A stretch of 64,000 bases of DNA from Roseibium sp. Sym1 (GCF_027359675.1 NZ_CP114786.1:5864501-5928500), one strand, 5' to 3'. Numbered from the stretch's first letter, positions 52,847 through 61,986 are shown. Numbers and translations: made by a program. Notes: generated by a model not told the origin, from the letters alone.

Positions 52847-54321
52847 TGCTGATCTGGTTCCTTCCCGTCTTTCTCGTCTTCCTGATGATCGGCCTGCCGG
52901 TGTTCTTCGGCCTCCTGGCCGCACCCGGCCTGCTGTTGTGGCTGAACGGCCAGGAACGCGACATCACGCTGCTCTACCGCAACGTCTACAACGGCATGGA
53001 CAGCTTTCCTCTGATGGCGATTCCGTTCTTCATGCTCGCCGGCGAGATGATGAACAAGGGCGGCATCACCACCCGCCTGGTGGAATTCTCCCAGGCGCTG
53101 ATGGGCCATCTGCGCGGCGGCCTGGCCCATGTGAACATCCTGTCCTCCATGCTGTTTGCCGGTCTCTCCGGCTCTGCGGTCGCCGACACCTCCGCGCTCG
53201 GCTCCATGCTGATCCCGGCCATGGAAAAACAGGGCTACACCCGCAAGTTCGCCGCCGCCGTCACCGCGGCCTCCTCCGTCATCGGCCCGATTATCCCGCC
53301 GTCGGGCATCATGATCATCTACGCCTATGTCATGGGTGAAAGCGTCGCCGCCCTGTTCCTCGCGGGCATCGTGCCCGGTGTCATGGTCGGCGTCGGACTG
53401 ATGCTGATGGTCCGCTTCATGGCCGACAAATACGACCTGCCGAAGGCCCAGCGGATCGTCAATCCGGGCCAGACCTTGGCGCCGGTCGAGTACTGGGTGT
53501 CCCTGTTGCTGCTGCGGCTCAACCTGGCCTCGCTGCTCATGGTGGTGGCCTCAGCCTTCGTCGACCTGTCCGGTGCGACGGGCATCGTCCTGTTCCTGGT
53601 GCTGCTGGCGGTCTCACACGGCATTCTGATCAGCTTGCGCCAGGCCGTTTCCGCGGATTTTCGCACCGTCTGTAAAAAGGCCGTCGCACCGCTTCAGACG
53701 CCGATCATCATCCTTGGCGGCATCCTGATCGGCGTGTTCACGCCGACAGAGGCAGCCGCGGTCGCAGTTGCCTATGCGCTGGTCATCGGCTTCTTCGTGC
53801 TGCATTCCATCAAGATGAAGGACCTGCCCGGCATCCTGAACCGCGCCGGCATCACCTCCGCCGTGGTGCTTCTTCTGGTCGGGGCGGCGATGGCCTTCAA
53901 GACGGTGGTCAGCCTCAGCCACGCGCCGGAAATCATGGCCGACTTCGTCTTGAGCCTGTCGGAGAACCCGCTGATCCTGCTGTTCCTGATCAACCTGCTG
54001 CTGTTCGTGGTCGGCATGTTCCTGGACGCGGGTCCCGCGATCATCATTCTCGGTCCGATCCTCGGCCCTATCTTTGTCGAAATGGGCGTCGACCCGATCC
54101 ATTTCGCCATCATCATGAGCGTCAACCTGACCATCGGCCTGGCGACGCCACCGATGGGACTGGTGCTCTTTGTCGCGGCGTCGGTGTCCCGGGAACGGGT
54201 CGAAACCATCGCCAAGGCCATTCTGCCGTTTCTCGCGGTGGAGATCGCCGTGATCTTCCTGATCACCTATATCCCGGCACTTTCGATGACGATCCCGCGC
54301 TGGACCGGATTTGCCAACTGA
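52846..54321 (+). CDS. TRAP transporter large permease (DctM-type)
   Basis: The large membrane subunit, 491 residues, has about 12 hydrophobic segments and family motifs such as FAGLSGSAVADTSALGSMLI, IGPIIPPSGIMIIYAYVMG and GVFTPTEAAAVAVAYALV. It uses the sodium gradient to import the ligand delivered by the binding protein. The start at 52846 overlaps the TGA of the small subunit. The long frame reaching back to 52681 is a shadow. Confidence 0.94.
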   Translation: MLIWFLPVFLVFLMIGLPVFFGLLAAPGLLLWLNGQERDITLLYRNVYNGMDSFPLMAIPFFMLAGEMMNKGGITTRLVEFSQALMGHLRGGLAHVNILSSMLFAGLSGSAVADTSALGSMLIPAMEKQGYTRKFAAAVTAASSVIGPIIPPSGIMIIYAYVMGESVAALFLAGIVPGVMVGVGLMLMVRFMADKYDLPKAQRIVNPGQTLAPVEYWVSLLLLRLNLASLLMVVASAFVDLSGATGIVLFLVLLAVSHGILISLRQAVSADFRTVCKKAVAPLQTPIIILGGILIGVFTPTEAAAVAVAYALVIGFFVLHSIKMKDLPGILNRAGITSAVVLLLVGAAMAFKTVVSLSHAPEIMADFVLSLSENPLILLFLINLLLFVVGMFLDAGPAIIILGPILGPIFVEMGVDPIHFAIIMSVNLTIGLATPPMGLVLFVAASVSRERVETIAKAILPFLAVEIAVIFLITYIPALSMTIPRWTGFAN

Positions 54322-54349
54322 TTTGAGCTTTATCAAAGGGAGGAACCTC

Positions 54350-55408
54350 ATGCTCAAAACTGCCCTCAAAACGCTCACCGTCGCGGCGATGCTCGCCGGA
54401 TCGAGCTTAAGCGCCCTGGCCGCGGACTACACCCTGCGCGCCACGGCCAACTCGAACGAGAACGACGAGGACTATGACGGCCTGGTGGTCTTCAAGAACT
54501 TCGTCGAATCCGCCTCCAACGGCGCCATCGAGGTCGAACTCTTCATCGGTACGCAGCTCTGCTCCAACGGCGCGGAATGCCTGCAGGGCGTCGCCGACGG
54601 TGCGATCGACATCTACATCTCCACCTCGGGCGGTGCCTCGGGCATCTTCCCGTATGTGCAGGTGCTCGACCTGCCCTACATGATGAGCGACGACCGCATC
54701 GCCGAGCACGTCCTGTCCGGTGACTTCACCCGCACCATGCGCGACATGGCACTGGAAGACAGCGGCAATGCCATCCGCCTGATGACCATCGGCAACACCG
54801 GCGGCTGGCGCAACTTCGCCAACACCAAGCGTCGCGTGGAAAACCCGTCCGACATGGAAGGCCTGAAGATCCGTACCGTCGTCGCCGACCTGCCGCAGGA
54901 ACTGGTCCGTGCCCTCGGTGCCTCCCCGACCCCGATCCCGTGGCCGGAACTGTTCACCTCCTTCCAGACCGGCGTCGTCGAAGGCTCCAAGAACGGCATC
55001 ACCGACATCATGGGCATGAAGTTCCCGGATGCCGGCCTGCAATATGTCACCCTGGACGGCCATGCCTACATGGGCGCCCTGTGGTGGATGAACAACGAGA
55101 AGTTCCTGTCGATGCCGGAAGACATGCGCCGCGTGGTCGTGGACGGCTTCTACGCTCTGCAGCAGGCCACCTTCGCCTCGCCGAAGCGCAAGTCGATCCA
55201 GGCCTATGAGGACTTCGTCGCCGGCGGCGGCGACCTCTATGTGCCGACCCCGGAACAGAAGGCCGCCTTCAAGGAGGCAGCCGCTCCGGTCTATGACTGG
55301 TTCAAGGAAAACGTCACCCGTGGCGGCGAGATCTTCGGCGCCCTGGAAGAAGCCGTGGCAGCAGCGGAAAGCGACGTCAACGGTGAGCGCGACGCCGACC
55401 TGAACTGA
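54350..55408 (+). CDS. TRAP transporter substrate-binding protein (DctP-type)
   Basis: The periplasmic binding protein has 352 residues and a signal peptide (1-25, ending LSALA). The DctP arginine that binds acidic groups is in GLKIRTVVADL, and the family segment WPELFTSFQTGVVEGSKNGI is present. The ATG at 54350 has a GGGAGG site; the upstream open frame lacks a signal peptide. A strong terminator lies 8 bases after the stop, so the operon 49638-55408 ends here. Import of an organosulfonate is inferred from context. Confidence 0.94.
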   Translation: MLKTALKTLTVAAMLAGSSLSALAADYTLRATANSNENDEDYDGLVVFKNFVESASNGAIEVELFIGTQLCSNGAECLQGVADGAIDIYISTSGGASGIFPYVQVLDLPYMMSDDRIAEHVLSGDFTRTMRDMALEDSGNAIRLMTIGNTGGWRNFANTKRRVENPSDMEGLKIRTVVADLPQELVRALGASPTPIPWPELFTSFQTGVVEGSKNGITDIMGMKFPDAGLQYVTLDGHAYMGALWWMNNEKFLSMPEDMRRVVVDGFYALQQATFASPKRKSIQAYEDFVAGGGDLYVPTPEQKAAFKEAAAPVYDWFKENVTRGGEIFGALEEAVAAAESDVNGERDADLN

Positions 55409-55416
55409 CCTGAAAA

Positions 55417-55444
55417 CGGGAACCCGGCCATTGCCGGGTTCCCG
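55417..55444 (+). terminator. Terminator of the monooxygenase-TRAP operon
   Basis: The 12-bp perfect stem CGGGAACCCGGC (55417-55428) with GCCGGGTTCCCG (55433-55444) and a four-base loop is followed by an ATCTTGG stretch with few T. It is a very stable hairpin directly after the DctP gene. Confidence 0.85.
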
Positions 55445-55519
55445 ATCTTGGCAATTTCTTTGCGGTTCCGATCCGTTGAAGCCTCTAAACTGGAGGCTTG
55501 AACCGACCGGAAAAGAAAA

Positions 55520-56002
55520 TCAACGGAACGGATACATCCAGACCTTGTAGTCATCGACGAGGATATGCGCCTTCTCAATCTCTTCCCTGGTCATCTTCTT
55601 GACCACCTCTTCCAGAGAGATCGCGGCATCGGGATCACCCCCGATGGCAGAGAGCGTGTACCACATGTAGGCCCGTACGAGATCGGGCGCCGGCATGCCC
55701 CGGCCGACCTCATAATACCAGCCGACACCCGATTGCGCGCCTGGGTGTCCCTTCATGGCGCTTCTGAGATACCATTCGAATGCCCGCTGGTCGTCGCGCT
55801 CGACCCCAAGCCCCATGGCATACATGACGCCGATCAGTTCCTCGGCGTCGGCATTGCCGGACCGCGCCGCCGGCCAGAGTTCCTTCATCGCCTCCTCGTA
55901 GCGGTCGGCCTCCATCAGGTCGCGGGCCTGCTCGATCTCGGCAAGCGCCGGCGTGCCCGCAACGGCAAGACACAGGATCGCGGCTTTCAGGGTCTTCTGC
56001 AT
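55520..56002 (-). CDS. Sel1-like repeat protein, secreted
   Basis: This 160-residue protein has a signal peptide (MQKTLKAAILCLAVAGTPALA) and Sel1/TPR-like repeats (NADAEELIGVMYAMGLGVER, then DDQRAFEWYLRSAMKG; GAQSGVGWYYEVGRG). Such proteins act in protein interactions in the periplasm. The ATG at 56002 lies within a few bases of the putative start of the divergent peroxidase, so the two 5' ends nearly overlap. The open frame continues upstream, but only this start gives a signal peptide. The role is unknown. Confidence 0.8.
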   Translation of the reverse strand: MQKTLKAAILCLAVAGTPALAEIEQARDLMEADRYEEAMKELWPAARSGNADAEELIGVMYAMGLGVERDDQRAFEWYLRSAMKGHPGAQSGVGWYYEVGRGMPAPDLVRAYMWYTLSAIGGDPDAAISLEEVVKKMTREEIEKAHILVDDYKVWMYPFR

Positions 56003-57325
56003 GGGTTCTGCTCGCTCCCTCTGATTGTTGTTCTGTCGGCGCCAGCAGCTTTTGCGGCAGACCTGCCCGCGCCTCTGACGCAGGCGGATTTTCTCAATTT
56101 CGACCGCAAACAGGCTGCGCTCGGTCAGCTTCTCTTTTACGACAGGATCCTGTCCGGCAACAGGAATATCGCCTGCGCAACCTGCCATCATCCACGGCTC
56201 GGCACCGGAGATCGCCTGTCTCTCGGGATCGGCGAAGGTGGCCACGGGCTCGGCACCGATCGTGTTGCCGGTTCGGGCGACAGCCGGATCAAGAAACGGA
56301 TTCCACGAAACGCGCCAGGTCTTTGGAATCTTGGCGCAAAAGAACTTCACACCCTCTTTCACGACGGCCGGCTCTCGATTGCCGACACCTTTGAGAACGG
56401 CTTCAATTCTCCGGCGGAGGAATGGCTGCCGACGGGGTTCAATTCGCTGCTCGCGGCACAGGCCGTCTTTCCGGTGACCGCGCAGTTCGAAATGGCCGGC
56501 AACCCGAAGGAAAACGAAGTCGCCGGCGCGATCCACGACCGGATCGACTACGCCTGGCCGATCCTCGCCAAGCGGGTCAGGGTGATCCCCGAATACGGCA
56601 GACTGTTCGTCGAGGCGTTCGATCACATCGACACGCCGAAGGACGTTACCATCGTCGAGATCGCCAACGCGCTGGCCGCTTTCCAGGCCGTCGAGTGGCA
56701 GAGCTTCGACAGTCCGTTCGACCGTTTTCTGTCCGGGGACGATGCGGCCCTGAATGATGCCCAGAAGCGCGGGCTCGACCTGTTCTTCGGAGAGGCCGGC
56801 TGCTCGGGCTGCCATTCCGGCAAGCTTCTGAGCGACCAGAAATTCCATGCGCTCGGTCTGCCGCCCTTCGGCCCCGGCCGCACCCGGCGGTTCGATCCGA
56901 TGGTGCGCGATGTCGGTGTGATGGGCGAGACCGACCGGCTGGAGGACGCCTATCGCTTCCGCACACCCATGCTGCGCAATGTTGAACTCACCGCACCCTA
57001 TGGCCATAACGGCGCCTATTCAACACTCGAAGGCATCATCCGCCACCATCTCGATCCGGACGGCGCATTGGCCTCCTGGTCGCCGCAGACCGCGGACCTG
57101 CCGCACGCGCCATGGCTGGAGGCCATCGATTTCGTGGTCTGGAATGACGCTCGTGAGATGGCACGCCAGGCGCGTTTCCGCGATATTGCCCCCGTTGCGC
57201 TGACAGACAATGATGTTGCCGACCTGATCGCTTTCCTGAAAAGCCTGACCGGCACGACTTCTGTCACCACCCCGCCCCTTGGTGTCCCGGACACCGTCCC
57301 CAGCGGCCTGCCGGTCGACAGATAA
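55997..57325 (+). CDS. Di-haem cytochrome c peroxidase (MauG/CcpA-like)
   Basis: A periplasmic di-haem enzyme with the two haem sites CATCH (about 60 codons in) and CSGCH (about 270), and a C-terminal segment with PMLRNVELTAPYGHNG typical of bacterial cytochrome c peroxidases and MauG. A signal-peptide-like run (LPLIVVLSAPAAFAAD) precedes the mature protein, but no ATG, GTG or TTG lies in frame near it. I place the start at CTG 55997 tentatively. It faces the Sel1 gene and is followed 15 bases later by a YeiH exporter. An ATG one frame away (56001) hints at a frameshift. Confidence 0.8.
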   Translation: MHGFCSLPLIVVLSAPAAFAADLPAPLTQADFLNFDRKQAALGQLLFYDRILSGNRNIACATCHHPRLGTGDRLSLGIGEGGHGLGTDRVAGSGDSRIKKRIPRNAPGLWNLGAKELHTLFHDGRLSIADTFENGFNSPAEEWLPTGFNSLLAAQAVFPVTAQFEMAGNPKENEVAGAIHDRIDYAWPILAKRVRVIPEYGRLFVEAFDHIDTPKDVTIVEIANALAAFQAVEWQSFDSPFDRFLSGDDAALNDAQKRGLDLFFGEAGCSGCHSGKLLSDQKFHALGLPPFGPGRTRRFDPMVRDVGVMGETDRLEDAYRFRTPMLRNVELTAPYGHNGAYSTLEGIIRHHLDPDGALASWSPQTADLPHAPWLEAIDFVVWNDAREMARQARFRDIAPVALTDNDVADLIAFLKSLTGTTSVTTPPLGVPDTVPSGLPVDR

Positions 57326-57340
57326 CCAGAAGGAACAACA

Positions 57341-58336
57341 ATGGTCGAACCATTGAAAGACCGGGCCAACCAGCTGTTCCCGGGCATCGTCATCGCCGGC
57401 CTGGTGGCCATCGCCGCCCAGTTCCTGAACGAGCATTACGGCGCCCCGGCCATGCTGATGGCGATCCTGCTGGGCATGCCGCTCAACTTCCTGTCCGACG
57501 AACAGCGCACCGCCGAAGGCATCGCCTTCTCCGCACGCACGCTGCTCAGGATCGGCGTGGCGCTTCTGGGTGTGCGCATCAGCGTGGAAATGGTACAGGC
57601 GCTCGGCCTGCCTTTCCTGGCCCTGGTGATCGTCGGCGTCCTGGCCACAATCGGTTTTTCGCTGCTGATCGGTGGGTTTTTTGGTCGCGACCGGCTGTTT
57701 TCATTTCTGTCCGGCGGTGCCGTCGCCATTTGCGGTGCCTCGGCTGCTATGGCGATCGGCTCGATCCTGCCCAAGCGCGAACACGCGGAGCGGGACCTCG
57801 CCTTCACCGTCATCACCGTGACCGTGCTCTCGACGCTGGCCATGATCTTCTACCCGATCCTGACCAGCGCCCTCGGTCTTTCCATGGACGCCACCGGCGT
57901 TTTCCTCGGCGGCACCATCCATGATGTGGCCCAGGTGGTCGGTGCGGGATTCTCGATCTCCGAGGAAACCGGCGATCTTTCCACCCTGGTGAAACTGATC
58001 CGCGTCACGCTGCTGGCACCGATCGTGCTGGTGGCCGCGCTGATCCTGCGCAGCAGCACCGGGCCGGGAACGTCTCGGCCGCCCTTGATGCCGGCCTTTG
58101 TCATCGCCTTCCTGGTGCTGGCGGCACTGAATTCCTTCGGACTGATCCCGGAGATGGTCAAGGACGCGGCCGGTCAGGTCTCCCGTTGGGCGTTGCTTGC
58201 GGCGATTGCCGCGGTCGGCATGAAAACCTCGATCCCCAAGTTGCTGGAAGTCGGCGGCCCGGCCATCTGGATGCTGGTCACGCAGACTGTGTTTCTGGCC
58301 CTGTTCGTATTGGGCGGGATCTGGGTGATCGGGTAG
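57341..58336 (+). CDS. YeiH-family putative sulfate exporter
   Basis: This 331-residue membrane protein has about ten transmembrane helices and the family's GGTIHDVAQVVGAGFSIS and AICGASAAMAIGSILPK segments. The family includes proteins proposed to export sulfate or sulfite after sulfonate breakdown, such as TauZ-type proteins. It starts 15 bases after the peroxidase and likely shares its transcript. Its nearness to the monooxygenase-TRAP operon (about 2 kb) would fit removal of released sulfur oxyanion; that link is inference. Confidence 0.85.
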   Translation: MVEPLKDRANQLFPGIVIAGLVAIAAQFLNEHYGAPAMLMAILLGMPLNFLSDEQRTAEGIAFSARTLLRIGVALLGVRISVEMVQALGLPFLALVIVGVLATIGFSLLIGGFFGRDRLFSFLSGGAVAICGASAAMAIGSILPKREHAERDLAFTVITVTVLSTLAMIFYPILTSALGLSMDATGVFLGGTIHDVAQVVGAGFSISEETGDLSTLVKLIRVTLLAPIVLVAALILRSSTGPGTSRPPLMPAFVIAFLVLAALNSFGLIPEMVKDAAGQVSRWALLAAIAAVGMKTSIPKLLEVGGPAIWMLVTQTVFLALFVLGGIWVIG

Positions 58337-58402
58337 CAGGCGATTGCCGAACGCAGACAGGCGCAGCTTGGAAAGAACCGATCTCGCCAATCTCCGTCAT
58401 CC

Positions 58403-58739
58403 CATGGCTTGACCCACTGCTGTCCGGTTAAGCAGGAACCTCTGACCACAATCAGGCTATGCCGCTTGTTCCAGTCTCCCCCCCGGAGGGGGAGATGTCT
58501 CCGATAGGAGACAGAGGGGGGCTCAACCTCTCGGCAAACAAGGCCTTTTTCGAATTCGCGGAACCGCTGCGCCCCCCCTCTGTCCGGTTCCCGGACATCT
58601 CCCCCTCCAGGGGGGAGAGGGGCGCAAGCGGTAAGGCGCTACGTGTCCCGGATCGGAAAAAGCGGAAATATCGACAATGAATCAATGACCTGCTGAACAT
58701 GGACCGAGTTAAACCGGACAGTAGTGGGCTTGACCATGG
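58403..58739. repeat. Composite inverted repeat in the gap before metG
   Basis: The outer arms CCCACTGCTGTCCGGTTAA (58413-58431) and TTAAACCGGACAGTAGTGGG (58709-58728) are inverted with one mismatch and one extra base. They enclose a second palindromic unit (58462-58631). No coding region is inside. Confidence 0.6.
58462..58631. repeat. Large imperfect palindrome with C/G-rich arms
   Basis: The arms 58476-58520 and 58573-58617 are complementary at most positions. Each contains a small hairpin (for example TGTCTCC/GGAGACA), and outer CCGCTTG/CAAGCGG ends lie at 58462-58468 and 58625-58631. It resembles dispersed alphaproteobacterial palindromes. Confidence 0.7.
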
Positions 58740-58800
58740 CATCCATACCGTTCAGGGGCCTCAAGGAGAGGCCCGGTTTCGGGGTGATACAACGGCATGG

Positions 58801-58823
58801 ATTGCCGGGTCATGCCCGGCAAT
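58801..58823. repeat. Short hairpin repeat
   Basis: The perfect 9-bp arms ATTGCCGGG and CCCGGCAAT around a five-base loop, preceded by CATGG and followed by GACGA, match a small palindromic unit common in alphaproteobacteria. Confidence 0.6.
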
Positions 58824-59070
58824 GACGAACAAGATAGGGCCGATACTCGCTGGTCGCGGCGGCGATGGGACCCGAATGAGAAACTCCGCCTCCCCTTGAG
58901 TTCCATGTCCGATCACCCACTTTGAGCGTAGAAAGCAAGGCCGGGGCTTTTCTTGATCCCGTGAGTGTGAAATATAGCAGCGACTTCACTCTTGGGCCTG
59001 TCCCAGCGACCGAACGGCAGCGTTTTGAAAGCGTTCCGCCCGTCTCAGCCGGAATTTCGAAAGCGTTTGG
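58824..59070. other. Region upstream of metG
   Basis: About 250 bases without a credible gene precede metG; the promoter should lie here. No box was clear. The stretch 58337-58402 before the repeats likewise shows nothing recognisable. Confidence 0.3.
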
Positions 59071-60591
59071 ATGAAAAGCTACATCACCACCCCGATCTAC
59101 TACGTCAACGGTTCACCGCATATCGGTCACGCCTTCACGTCGATCATGGCGGATATCCTGAAACGCAACCGCCAGGCGCTGGGTCATGAGCTGATGCTGT
59201 CGACCGGCGTGGACGAACACGGCCAGAAAAACCAGGAAGCGGCCCAGGATCTCGGCATGCCGGTCGGGGAATTCCTCGACATGCGCTGCAAGGAATTCCG
59301 GGACGTCTTCGACCAGCTCGACGTGACCTACGACTATTTCGTGCGCACCAGCCGCGAAGGCCACAAGCAGGCCGTTGCCGGCATGGAGCAGTCGATCTTC
59401 GACAAGGACCTGATCGTCAAGAAGAACTACACCGGCACCTATTGCAAGGGCTGCGAGGAGTTCAAGAAAGAGAGCGATCTGACCGAAGAGGGCCAGTGCC
59501 CGCTGCACCCGACCATGAAGGTCGAGCAGACCGCGGAAACCAACTATTTCCTCAAGATGGAGCCGTTCCGCGAGCGCCTCTTGAAGCACATTGCCGACAA
59601 CCCGGATTTCGTGCAGCCGGAGGCCTTCAGGAACGAGCTGAAACAGATGCTCTCCGAGCCGCTGGAGGATCTGTGCATCTCCCGGCCGAAGACTCGCGTG
59701 ACCCTCGGCGTCGAACTGCCCTTCGACACCGACTTTGTCACCTATGTCTGGTTCGATGCCCTGGCCAACTACCTGACCAATATCGACTGGCCGGACGAGA
59801 GCTTTGCTTCCTGGTGGGCCGAGTGCGAGCACCTGATCGGCAAGGACATCCTGAAGCCGCACGGTGTCTACTGGCCGATCATGCTGATGGCCGCCGACCT
59901 GCCGCTGCCGAAGAAGCTCTCTGTGCACAGCCACTGGGTCGGGGCCGGCGGTGTGAAAATGTCGAAATCCATCGGCAACGTGGTCGATCCGGGCGAAGTG
60001 ATCGAGAAGCTCGGCGTCGACGCCCTGCGCTGGTATCTCGCCCGGCACATGCGCGCCGACAGCGACAGCCAGATCTCCGTCGAGTTGATCACCCAGGCCT
60101 ATAACAGCGAGCTTGGCAACAAGATCGGCAACCTGCTGTCGCGGGCGGCGAAGTTCTCCAATGCCAGGTTCGACGGCACGGTCCCGGCTCCGGGGCCCCT
60201 GTCAGCCGGGGACGAAGCCATCCGCAAGCTCGTGGTCGAGGCAACGTCCGGGTTTGGCGACTGGATCAACCTGGCCGACATTCCGGCAAGGATGCAGGCG
60301 ATCATCACCGTCGCCGACGAGATGAACAACTATTTCGCCGAGCAGGCCCCTTGGGAACTCATCAAGAACGAGGACACGAGGGAGCGCTGCCAGACGGTGA
60401 TCTATGTCACGCTCGACTGCCTGCGTGTCGTCATGGAAGCGCTGACCCAGGTCATACCGGGCTCTGCCAGCCGCGCCCTCAAGATGCTGAACGCTCCTGA
60501 GACCAGCACGCCGTGGAAACCGGAACTGGACCGGCTTCAGGGCGATGGCACGCTTGGCGAGATCGAAACCCTGTTCCCGCGGGTTCAGTAA
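59071..60591 (+). CDS. metG: Methionyl-tRNA synthetase
   Basis: This class I aminoacyl-tRNA synthetase charges tRNA-Met. The 506-residue product has the HIGH-type motif as PHIGH (residues 16-20) and KMSKS near residue 297 (GGVKMSKSIGN). A zinc-knuckle-like insertion reads CKGCEEFKKESDLTEEGQC. It is the short form without a C-terminal tRNA-binding extension, as is common in this group. The start MKSYITTPIYYVNG is the usual one. A strong terminator follows directly. Confidence 0.97.
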   Translation: MKSYITTPIYYVNGSPHIGHAFTSIMADILKRNRQALGHELMLSTGVDEHGQKNQEAAQDLGMPVGEFLDMRCKEFRDVFDQLDVTYDYFVRTSREGHKQAVAGMEQSIFDKDLIVKKNYTGTYCKGCEEFKKESDLTEEGQCPLHPTMKVEQTAETNYFLKMEPFRERLLKHIADNPDFVQPEAFRNELKQMLSEPLEDLCISRPKTRVTLGVELPFDTDFVTYVWFDALANYLTNIDWPDESFASWWAECEHLIGKDILKPHGVYWPIMLMAADLPLPKKLSVHSHWVGAGGVKMSKSIGNVVDPGEVIEKLGVDALRWYLARHMRADSDSQISVELITQAYNSELGNKIGNLLSRAAKFSNARFDGTVPAPGPLSAGDEAIRKLVVEATSGFGDWINLADIPARMQAIITVADEMNNYFAEQAPWELIKNEDTRERCQTVIYVTLDCLRVVMEALTQVIPGSASRALKMLNAPETSTPWKPELDRLQGDGTLGEIETLFPRVQ

Positions 60592-60609
60592 TCTTTTGAA
60601 ACAAAACAG

Positions 60610-60636
60610 AAAAGCGCTCCACCGGGGCGCTTTTTT
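60610..60636 (+). terminator. Terminator after metG
   Basis: An 11-bp stem (60610-60620 with 60624-60634, one G-T pair, three-base loop) ends in TTTTTT. It can also serve the convergent membrane-protein gene, because AAAA precedes it. Confidence 0.9.
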
Positions 60637-60649
60637 GTTGTGAGGGCGA

Positions 60650-61522
60650 TTATTGTTTCTGCTCAGGACAATCCCCGGGCAGGACAAAGACATTGGCGAT
60701 CAGGTTGCCGTCCTCGCCCCTGTACTCGTACGAAATGGTCCAGCCCGCTTCCGTCACGAGGGTTTGCCGGCAGACCGCCTCTTGCGTTTCCGGCAGCATC
60801 GTGTCGACGATCCAGTCCTTCAACTTGTCCGCATCGGCCTGCGCGCCAGGCAAGATGAAGCGGTACTGGATGCCTTTCTCGTCACGAGAAACCCCAAATC
60901 CGTTCGCTTGCGCGGGTTCGGACACATCTGCCGGCGGATAGGCGTGTTCGGTGAAAGCCGACCGCCCGGCGATGGTCTGAAGCCGCGCTGCGACAAGATA
61001 GTCGCTGACCAGGGCATTGAACGGCCACAGGGCCGCGAATCCCGCAATCGCGGCCAGCCCGATCAAGATGCGGGCAGGCCTAGCCTCTGGCCTGTAGGGC
61101 GGCCGTTCGGGCGTCTTTTTCGGAGGCAAGACCATCAGCACCAGATTGGCGAGCGGGATGATGCCGAGAAGGGCGACACCGCGCCCCTGCCCCGCGTCCC
61201 GCGCACGCAGCTTGGCGGCGCAACCGAAGGCGATGCCCGCAAGGCCCGACAGCAGGGCCAGTCCGCCCGTCCCCGCCAAGGGCACGGGTTCTTCGCTCAA
61301 GCGGAACAGGATCCCCAGATAAACCGCCAGGACGACGGACAGGGCAATGGCGATCACCGCCTGCCAGACGATGTACATCATGATGGAACCCTGGTTGGTC
61401 GTGACGGGCTCGGAGGCCAGCGGGACGCGGTTGCGGCGCAGATCTGCAACCAGGAACATGAGAAATCCGGTAACAAGCGCGATCCACTGAACGGCTTCAC
61501 TGCTGATCTGGCCTGTATTCAC
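60650..61522 (-). CDS. Membrane protein of unknown function
   Basis: This 290-residue protein has five hydrophobic segments (about residues 10-28, 48-72, 82-102, 117-137 and 155-175) followed by a soluble C-terminal domain of about 120 residues with two cysteines. I do not recognise a family. The start is GTG at 61522, because GGGAGGGAGGT lies just upstream; a longer frame reaches 61561. It is convergent with metG and 5' of the second inverted-repeat element. Confidence 0.75.
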   Translation of the reverse strand: MNTGQISSEAVQWIALVTGFLMFLVADLRRNRVPLASEPVTTNQGSIMMYIVWQAVIAIALSVVLAVYLGILFRLSEEPVPLAGTGGLALLSGLAGIAFGCAAKLRARDAGQGRGVALLGIIPLANLVLMVLPPKKTPERPPYRPEARPARILIGLAAIAGFAALWPFNALVSDYLVAARLQTIAGRSAFTEHAYPPADVSEPAQANGFGVSRDEKGIQYRFILPGAQADADKLKDWIVDTMLPETQEAVCRQTLVTEAGWTISYEYRGEDGNLIANVFVLPGDCPEQKQ

Positions 61523-61681
61523 GCTGACCTCCCTCCCGGCCGGTCGGGCCGTTGCTGGCAATATTTAACCACAGGGAAAGCGGCGCGGCGTGTTGCATGG
61601 CATAGCGATGCGCAAAAAAATAACCGCCCGGCGCAGGGACCGGGCGGTTCCAGCCGTCGGGAGGGGCATCCTTCCGGCTGA

Positions 61682-61943
61682 GGCCATACCCTCGCAAAAT
61701 TGGCTGAATTGGCGTGCAAACGGCACTGAGCAGCGAGGCAAATCTTGAAAAGCGGGTTTTGACCCGGTTGAAAGATTTAACGCGGTTGCTCGAAGCCGTT
61801 TGCTCGTCCCTGCGGGATAGGATGAATTTGCGCGCCTGCATCGTTGCGAAGTTTTGAAAACCAGTTGGTTTCCTGCAACTTCGCGCCTTGAATGCAAACA
61901 AATTCATTCCTACCAATTCAGCCAATTTTGTGAGGGTATGGCC
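61682..61943. repeat. 262-bp element with 31-bp terminal inverted repeats
   Basis: The ends 61682-61712 and 61913-61943 are complementary at 30 of 31 positions; both ends begin GGCCATACCCTC (61943 read in reverse, with one mismatch). Internal hairpins (AAATCTT/AAGATTT, CGGGT/ACCCG, GCGAAGTT/AACTTCGC) give a nested fold like that at 18556-18827, though the sequence differs. No transposase gene is inside. It ends 44 bases after the hcp stop. Confidence 0.7.
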
Positions 61944-61986
61944 TTTGAGCTGCGTTGCAGGACGCAGCCCATAGGCGCTGGTGTGA

